From the NCBI GenBank assembly GCA_030849965.1, contig JAVDKL010000001.1, positions 1,904,554 to 1,968,553 of the forward strand: a stretch of DNA of 64,000 nucleotides, read 5' to 3'. Position 1 is the stretch's first letter, and every line of letters begins with the position of its first letter. This DNA comes from Schauerella fraxinea. Lineage in GTDB: Bacteria; Pseudomonadota; Gammaproteobacteria; Burkholderiales; Burkholderiaceae_B. Positions 59,117 through 64,000 of the stretch are shown piece after piece. The notes under the pieces were generated by a model. It did not search any database and was not told where the DNA came from. It saw only the letters and a program-made list of their open reading frames with translations. A program made the position numbers and the translations under genes.

Positions 59117-60472
59117 ATGGGCCGACGCTCACATACCCGCACACTCAATCTCTGGATGAACGGAGAACGCGTCGGAACCTGGAGCCTTAAACCGCATGCC
59201 GGTGAGGCCCTACAGTACGCCGACACGTGGATTGGCTCTAGCCAAGGGCGGCCACTGTCGCTTTCACTCCCCTTCACGCCAGGTAATCAACCGCATCGCG
59301 GCGAAGCCGTACGCACCTATTTTGAGAACCTGCTGCCGGACAGTAAGGAAATCCGTGAGCGCGTTGCTCGCCGATTCCAGGCAGGTTCGACTGACGCGTT
59401 TGCGCTGCTGGCCGAGATTGGTCGGGACTGTGTGGGTGCATTGCAGATCCTGCCTGAAACTGTGACGCCGGGCGGCATTGAGCAGGTCGAGGCAACGCCA
59501 CTCGACGATACGGCCGTGGCAGAGGTTTTACGCAATACCCTGGCACCGGCACCGATTGGCGGGCGGGACACGGCCGCTGACCAAGACTTCCGGATCTCGA
59601 TCGCAGGCGCACAAGAAAAGACCGCCCTCCTCTGGTTCAAACAGCAGTGGCACCTCCCTCATGGTGCCACTCCCACCACCCACATCTTCAAGCTTCCGCT
59701 CGGATTGGTCGGCAACCTCAGGTTCGACATGGGGGAGTCCGTTGAAAATGAGTGGTTATGCTCGGAGATCCTGCACGCCTATGGTCTGCCTGTTGCCCGC
59801 ACACAGATGTGCCAGTTCGAGGACATGAAAGTGTTGGCAGTCGAGCGTTTCGACCGTAAATGGTGGACAGCTTCCAACGGCAAGCGCTGGCTCGTCCGCC
59901 TGCCGCAAGAAGACATGTGTCAAGCCACCGGGACGCCTCCACACCTGAAGTACGAGGCAGACGGCGGGCCGGGTGTCCGTACCATCATGAAGCGACTGGC
60001 TACTTCCATGGACCCGGACGGTGACCGCCGAACATTCTTTCAAGCGCAGGTCCTATTCTGGATGCTGCGCGCAACCGACGGTCATGCCAAGAACTTCAGC
60101 ATCTTCCTCGACGCGTCTGGCAGCTATCGGCTCACACCACTGTACGACGTGCTTTCCGCGTATCCGGTCATCGGCAGGGGCGCAAACCAACTCTCGCCAT
60201 TCAAAGCGAAGATGGCCATGGCCGTGCGCACGAAGAATGCTCATTGGATAATGCGCGACATCCAGCGCCGGCACTGGTTGACCGTTGGGGCAGAACATGG
60301 GGTGATGGCCCCCGACGGCCGCGGATCGGATGCTGTAGTCGATGATCTCGTGGCGCGCACGCCTGGGGTCGTGAAGCACATTCGCGCGCTATTGCCGGAG
60401 GGATTTCCCCAGCACGTGGCCGATCGCATCCTGAAAGGCCTGGAAGACGCCGCTAACAGGCTGGCCGGTTGA
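59117..60472 (+). CDS. hipA: HipA-type serine/threonine kinase toxin
   Basis: This 451-residue HipA kinase is a type II toxin whose E. coli relative phosphorylates glutamyl-tRNA synthetase and causes growth arrest. The regulatory loop is ISIAGAQEKTALL with Ser161 (the autophosphorylated Ser150 in E. coli). ATP-site and kinase motifs follow: AVERFDR, RLPQEDMCQA, the catalytic ATDGHAKNFSI with Asp321, and PLYDVLS with Asp344 for the metal. All look intact. The operon is followed directly by a Bug-gene remnant, which suggests insertion into or beside an older locus. Confidence 0.92.
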   Translation: MGRRSHTRTLNLWMNGERVGTWSLKPHAGEALQYADTWIGSSQGRPLSLSLPFTPGNQPHRGEAVRTYFENLLPDSKEIRERVARRFQAGSTDAFALLAEIGRDCVGALQILPETVTPGGIEQVEATPLDDTAVAEVLRNTLAPAPIGGRDTAADQDFRISIAGAQEKTALLWFKQQWHLPHGATPTTHIFKLPLGLVGNLRFDMGESVENEWLCSEILHAYGLPVARTQMCQFEDMKVLAVERFDRKWWTASNGKRWLVRLPQEDMCQATGTPPHLKYEADGGPGVRTIMKRLATSMDPDGDRRTFFQAQVLFWMLRATDGHAKNFSIFLDASGSYRLTPLYDVLSAYPVIGRGANQLSPFKAKMAMAVRTKNAHWIMRDIQRRHWLTVGAEHGVMAPDGRGSDAVVDDLVARTPGVVKHIRALLPEGFPQHVADRILKGLEDAANRLAG

Positions 60473-60960
60473 TGCCGAGCGACGAACGCGTTTCCGTCTG
60501 GCGGGAGCGGCACTAATCGATGCTAATTCCGTTAGCTTGCACCACCCGCTGCCATTTTTGTACTTCTTCTCGCAGATAGGCATTGAACACTACGGCAGGG
60601 GAAGCCACGATTGTCATGCCGAGCTCAGCGAGCATCAGCGGGACTGAGAGGTCCAGATCACGCACTTCAGCGACAAACTCGCGTCCTTTTGCATGACCGT
60701 CCAGGATCATGATTTCAGCGACCGCGCTCCCAAGTGCAGATATCGATGATCGTCGCCTTCTATGAACTATGCCTGCCGAGCGCAGGTCAGTTTTGCGCTT
60801 CAAGTAGGTAATTGTTTAGACGTAAGAACTTATCATCGCAATTATCAAAGCCGATGGTCGGCGTTATAGCGCCGTCCACACCCGACGAAGCCATCAGGAC
60901 AACATCAGAGCTGGCCCATGCAAAGGCACAGCCATGATGGCGGGATCAAGGAGAGAGACA
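60473..60960. other. Interval with a Bug-gene remnant and the next promoter
   Basis: Apart from the minus-strand remnant at 60513-60662, this 488-bp gap shows no credible gene. The 60780-60900 part is AT-richer and probably holds the promoter of the downstream Bug gene. A GGAGAGAG ribosome-binding site lies just before 60961. Confidence 0.5.
60513..60662 (-). pseudogene. C-terminal remnant of a Bug/TctC-family gene
   Basis: The last 49 residues of a small minus-strand frame (MLAELGMTIVASPAVVF, then NAYLREEVQKWQRVVQANGI) match the C-terminus of Bug receptors: an LAxxGM turn, a short strand, an amphipathic helix ending KWxxVV and a final NGI. Nothing upstream in this frame resembles the rest of a Bug protein, and no signal peptide exists. 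The gene was probably truncated when hipBA or other DNA entered. It is on the opposite strand to the intact Bug gene that follows, so it is not a duplicate of its end by simple tandem copying. Confidence 0.6.
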
Positions 60961-61923
60961 ATGTCCACAATCACGCGCCGCGGCTTTATCGCGGCCGGCA
61001 CACTCATGGCGTTTTCGCGTCCGCTGCGCGCCAGCGCCAAACCCGTTACGCTGATCGTTCCTTATGCTGCGGGCGGTCCTAATGACAGCTTCGCCCGCTT
61101 GCTAGCTGAAGGGATGGGCGCCAAGCTCGGCAAATCATTCATTGTGGAAAATAAGCCTGGTGCCAATGGCATCATTGGCGCCTCCCAAGTTGCCCGCGCG
61201 CCCAATGACGGGAGCACACTGTTGATGGGGGGCTCCGGGCCAGTATCTTTGAACATCATGCTTCGCCCTAGCCTGCAATACAAATTCGACAGCTTCGACT
61301 CGGTGGCCATGATGTTCGACGGGCCGTTGACCATCACCGTACCGTCCACCATCAATGTCAAAACCATTGCAGAACTGGTGGCCTACTCTAAGAGAGAAAA
61401 CCGGGCATTGACCTATGGGTCACTTGGGCCGGGTAGCGTCACGGATCTTTACGGATTGATCATGTCAAAGGCGTTGGGCATTCCGTTAACTGCTGTGCCC
61501 TACAAAAGCACGCCGACGAGCCTGATCGACCTCATCACAGGCCGCAACGATCTCTCCTACATGACGCCTATTGCCTTGGCCGACCATCAAAGGGCTGGCG
61601 CGGTAAAAATACTGGCGCTCACCACAGATCAACGCGATCCGTTCCTACCCGACGTGCCTTCGGTGACCGAACTCGGCTATCCACAATTGAAGGCAAGCTA
61701 TTGGACCGCCCTCCATGCACCTAAAGGTACGCCGAAAGCACTCATAAATGACTATGCAGCAGCTGCCATTCAGACAGTGCAGTCTGAGGGCTTCCGCAAG
61801 CTGCTTACCTCCAATGGGCAAATCGAAAAGGCGGGCGGCCCGCAAGCATTGGAGGCGCAGCTCGAATGGGATCGGCAATACTGGGGCAAAGTAATCCGGG
61901 AAAACAACATCGTGCTCGACTGA
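60961..61923 (+). CDS. Bug/TctC-family solute-binding protein with Tat-like signal
   Basis: This is a 320-residue Bug receptor. The N-terminus TITRRGFIAAGTLMAF has a twin-arginine pattern, unlike the Sec signals of the other two Bug proteins in the window, and a possible cleavage at ASA-KP. The mature part shows VTLIVPYAAGGPNDSFARLL, VENKPGANGIIGASQV, the YGSLGPGSVTDLYGL loop and a C-terminal QYWGKVIRENNI. The ATG at 60961 is preceded by GGAGAGAGAC. Flavin reductase and LLM oxidoreductase genes lie convergent to it beyond a stem-loop. Confidence 0.9.
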   Translation: MSTITRRGFIAAGTLMAFSRPLRASAKPVTLIVPYAAGGPNDSFARLLAEGMGAKLGKSFIVENKPGANGIIGASQVARAPNDGSTLLMGGSGPVSLNIMLRPSLQYKFDSFDSVAMMFDGPLTITVPSTINVKTIAELVAYSKRENRALTYGSLGPGSVTDLYGLIMSKALGIPLTAVPYKSTPTSLIDLITGRNDLSYMTPIALADHQRAGAVKILALTTDQRDPFLPDVPSVTELGYPQLKASYWTALHAPKGTPKALINDYAAAAIQTVQSEGFRKLLTSNGQIEKAGGPQALEAQLEWDRQYWGKVIRENNIVLD

Positions 61924-62252
61924 TGAGGCCACCGCTCCCTTGAAGTAGCGCGGACTGCCAGCTACGTCCACGCGCTCATGCGATGCCACGCCCCTTGCTC
62001 AAGGGGCGAATTTTTTGACCACATTGAAGGCTCTTGGACAACTACGATGCCTGTGATCGTATTGAATTCCTCTTGTACGCCTTGAATGCTTTGCGAAATA
62101 TTAAGTGGGGGGAAGATCAGATGACCATAAGATCAAAGGGCCAAATCCTGTTCTGAGGATTTGGCCCTGATTTAAACGCAGACGATCGTCACCCGTGAAT
62201 TCCAGCCCTCTTCAATCCACGCACCAACGAATCCGGCGACCCATTCGTCTTG
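61924..62252. other. Convergent intergenic region
   Basis: This 329-bp gap lies between the Bug gene and the flavin reductase gene, which converge. It contains a 13-bp stem-loop at 62137-62168 and no credible gene. Confidence 0.5.
62137..62168. terminator. Bidirectional 13-bp stem-loop terminator candidate
   Basis: AGGGCCAAATCCT and AGGATTTGGCCCT pair perfectly around GTTCTG. On the plus strand TGATTTAAA follows, and on the minus strand TTGATC. Placed between convergent genes, it probably ends both transcripts. Confidence 0.6.
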
Positions 62253-63050
62253 CTACTGAATATGCGCCGGCGCAATGCGGTGCATGCAGGAGTTGAAGTT
62301 GATGACAGGCTGAGCCTGATGACACGTGGCACTACGGATTTTCCCAACGATCAAATCGTGAGTACCCAACGCCTCCGTACAAATGATGTCGCACTCGATA
62401 CTGGCGAGCGCATCGGGCAATACGGGCGTCCCTCTATCGTTCATGATCCAGCTTCCTTGCGCAAAGCGCGCTTTGCCTTGAGGCGCCTTGAGGAAAGACT
62501 GAATGACATCGTGGTGCCCCTCCCCCAGGATGTTCGCGACGAAGCAGCCATTGCGAAGTAACGCGTCGCGCGCGGAGGACGTCTTGTGAACGAAGAATCC
62601 CACCATAGGGGGGTCAGCCGAAATCGAGGTCAGACTGGAAACAATCATGCCTGCCACGTCATCCCCTCCGGCGGTTGTGATTGCACTGATGCCGGCCGGC
62701 AATGCTCGCATGGCAGCTTTGAAGTCATCTACCGAAACGACCTCATCGTGCTCGTTGACGATCATATGGGCGCGTATATCGCCACGTTCGTCCACCCATC
62801 CATGACGCGACGCGTAATCGACCATCGCTGAAAAATCAGCTTCCCACTGGGGATCTCCCGCGTGCTGCGACAGAAAGCGAAGCACCGATGGGGCAAGACG
62901 AATGTGCAGTTCGTCTTCCCGCCGTCCCACGCGTGCAATCGCGTGTTCAAGGCGCTCTGGCGGCTGAGGATCGGCCAACACATCAAGCCGGCGAAAGTCA
63001 GCGGGATGTCGCAAAGTAATTGCACCTGCATTGCTCAAATAGATCTGCAT
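62253..63050 (-). CDS. Flavin reductase-domain protein with N-terminal extension
   Basis: This is a 265-residue protein. Residues about 115-262 form a flavin-reductase-like FMN-binding domain (MRALPAGISAITT, MIVSSLTSISADPPMVGFFVHKTSS, FVANILGEGHHDVIQ), which supplies reduced flavin to a monooxygenase. Residues 1-110 are an extra domain I do not recognise (LRHPADFRRLDVL, RLAPSVLRFLSQH, MVDYASRHGWVDE). The ATG at 63050 has AAGGAG upstream. It follows the LLM oxidoreductase gene by 11 bases, so the two should form a two-component flavin-dependent monooxygenase. Confidence 0.87.
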   Translation of the reverse strand: MQIYLSNAGAITLRHPADFRRLDVLADPQPPERLEHAIARVGRREDELHIRLAPSVLRFLSQHAGDPQWEADFSAMVDYASRHGWVDERGDIRAHMIVNEHDEVVSVDDFKAAMRALPAGISAITTAGGDDVAGMIVSSLTSISADPPMVGFFVHKTSSARDALLRNGCFVANILGEGHHDVIQSFLKAPQGKARFAQGSWIMNDRGTPVLPDALASIECDIICTEALGTHDLIVGKIRSATCHQAQPVINFNSCMHRIAPAHIQ

Positions 63051-63061
63051 CGCCAACTCCT

Positions 63062-64000
63062 TCAAGCAGCCACGACCGTAGCGCCGACTTCCTTGCGAAT
63101 AGCGGGAATGATCCGGTCGCCCCACAATTCAATCTGCTTGAGCATGGTCTTCTGGTCGAAGTCGCCCAGTTGCGTCTGCAATGCGATGTGCTTCGGACGC
63201 AGGATGCTGATTTCTTCCAGCATTTTGTCAATGACCTCATTCACCGAGCCTACAGGTAAATTCTTGCGAAGCTGCTCAAACGTGGGATCGTTCTCGGAAG
63301 GGACTTCCTTGACCATGTAGCCGTCATCGCTCTGTGCCCGCCTGAACTTCAGACTTTCGGATATCCGACGTTGAAAACGAGCGCAGTCAAGATAAGCATC
63401 TATTTCTGCCTCGTTGTCCGAGGCGTATCCGCACCGCAGGAAACCGAATTTCACGTCGCGATCCAGATCCTTGCCATTGTCCTGCGCAATTTTCTCCAGC
63501 CGTCCACGCAATTCGGCAATGGCGTCGTTACCCTTGAGCAAGGCCGTCACGAAGAGATTGTGATTTTCACGCACACCGCGCCCAAGGGTGACCGGGTTGC
63601 CCGAGGTGATCCACAGCGGCGGCATCGGATCCTGCAAACATCGCACGGCGATGGAGCTGGGCGGCATCTTCAAAAACTTTCCGTCATGTTCGAAGATCTT
63701 CTGCGTCAGTCCTTTGGGGATGAGATCGAGAAACTCATTGAAGATTTCACCCGACTGCGCGATCTCAACACCGAAACGCTCGAACTCGAACTCCTGATAG
63801 CCCGACCCCACACCCAGGTCCAAACGGCCGTTGGATACGGTGTCGACAAAGCCCACTTCGGCCAGGAAACGCGCGGGGTGATACAGCGGCAAGATGCAGA
63901 CCGCCGTTCCAAGCCGGATACGCTGCGTCTTGGCGGCCGCATGAGCCACCGTCATGAGTGGCGATGGCGACAGGGAATAGTTATTGAAATGATGTTCTGC
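63062..64000 (-). CDS. LLM-class flavin-dependent monooxygenase (5' end outside the window)
   Basis: This is a luciferase-like (bacterial luciferase/alkanal monooxygenase superfamily) TIM-barrel protein, 312 residues visible. The frame stays open to the window edge. The edge residues AEHHF, then NNYSLSPSPLMTVAHAA are the normal family segment near residue 40, so about 30-45 residues are missing and the internal ATG at 63955 is not the start. Other features are GRLDLGVGSGYQEFEFERFG and PMPPLWITSGNPVTLGRG. It probably oxygenates a small organic acid, ester or sulfur compound with FMNH2 from the reductase encoded next. Confidence 0.88.
   Translation of the reverse strand, partial: AEHHFNNYSLSPSPLMTVAHAAAKTQRIRLGTAVCILPLYHPARFLAEVGFVDTVSNGRLDLGVGSGYQEFEFERFGVEIAQSGEIFNEFLDLIPKGLTQKIFEHDGKFLKMPPSSIAVRCLQDPMPPLWITSGNPVTLGRGVRENHNLFVTALLKGNDAIAELRGRLEKIAQDNGKDLDRDVKFGFLRCGYASDNEAEIDAYLDCARFQRRISESLKFRRAQSDDGYMVKEVPSENDPTFEQLRKNLPVGSVNEVIDKMLEEISILRPKHIALQTQLGDFDQKTMLKQIELWGDRIIPAIRKEVGATVVAA

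Noticed and set aside
58700-60960. hipBA as part of a transposon or integrative element
   Set aside because: I found no transposase, integrase, terminal inverted repeats or target duplication around it; only the Bug remnant hints at rearrangement.
1-64000. tRNA, rRNA, riboswitches and phage genes
   Set aside because: None was recognised by eye. Intergenic gaps are short and show only the hairpins and repeats listed. A covariance-model scan would be needed to exclude small RNAs.

Overview
The window is 64 kb of GC-rich DNA, almost fully coding. It contains no rRNA, tRNA, insertion sequence or CRISPR array that I can see. Several periplasmic Bug/TctC-type binding proteins without partner TctAB genes, many short ATGA/TGATG operons, IclR/LysR/AraC regulators beside catabolic genes, and an aerobic IorAB pair point to a betaproteobacterium, most likely Alcaligenaceae (Bordetella/Achromobacter-like). 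That placement is inferred from gene content, not from a marker gene.

Layout. 1-4.4 kb: a CoA-transferase/TauD-type dioxygenase pair, an IclR regulator and a Bug binding protein. The same 15-bp palindrome lies in front of both transcription units. 4.5-8.9 kb: an ABC exporter of YbbAP/AttEFGH type with an AttH-like lipoprotein; the ATPase-permease junction is a ladder of three stop-start overlaps. 8.9-11.6 kb: two divergent MFS transporters. 12-14.3 kb: a zinc alcohol dehydrogenase, a YciE/YciF-type ferritin-like protein and a small KGG-like stress protein.

14.4-36.1 kb is the most interesting region, a two-armed aromatic-acid type catabolic island around an AraC regulator. The left arm (minus strand) encodes a LivK-type binding protein, Rieske oxygenase alpha and beta, an isochorismatase-fold protein whose catalytic triad is completely replaced, and an SDR. 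The right arm (plus strand) encodes one oxygenase reductase, a second Rieske oxygenase alpha/beta, an acyl-CoA ligase, a thiolase-fold protein without the thiolase nucleophile plus its DUF35 partner (as in side-chain retro-aldolases), an SDR, a complete LIV-type transporter with a LivM-LivG fusion, an MHS transporter, a cyclase-family metal hydrolase and a CrtI-like FAD enzyme. Together these suggest uptake, CoA activation, oxidation and aldol cleavage of an unidentified aromatic or alicyclic acid.

36.3-46.6 kb: an amine/imino-acid (opine or hydroxyproline type) oxidation module, made of a DAO-family subunit, a small 2Fe-2S subunit, a FAD/BFD subunit and a second DAO enzyme, with a five-gene oligopeptide-type ABC importer and a LysR regulator. 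46.6-49.2 kb: IclR, a GalB-like (4-oxalomesaconate hydratase type) PIG-L protein and a Bug protein. 49.2-50.7 kb: a DMT transporter and divergent LysR. 50.7-52.7 kb: a stand-alone MotAB/PomAB-like stator pair. 52.8-58.7 kb: an AAHS transporter with aerobic indolepyruvate oxidoreductase genes iorBA and a divergent MarR. 58.8-60.5 kb: a hipBA toxin-antitoxin operon with an operator around its -10 box, followed by a Bug-gene remnant. 61-64 kb: a Bug protein with a Tat-like signal and a flavin reductase/LLM monooxygenase pair cut by the window edge.
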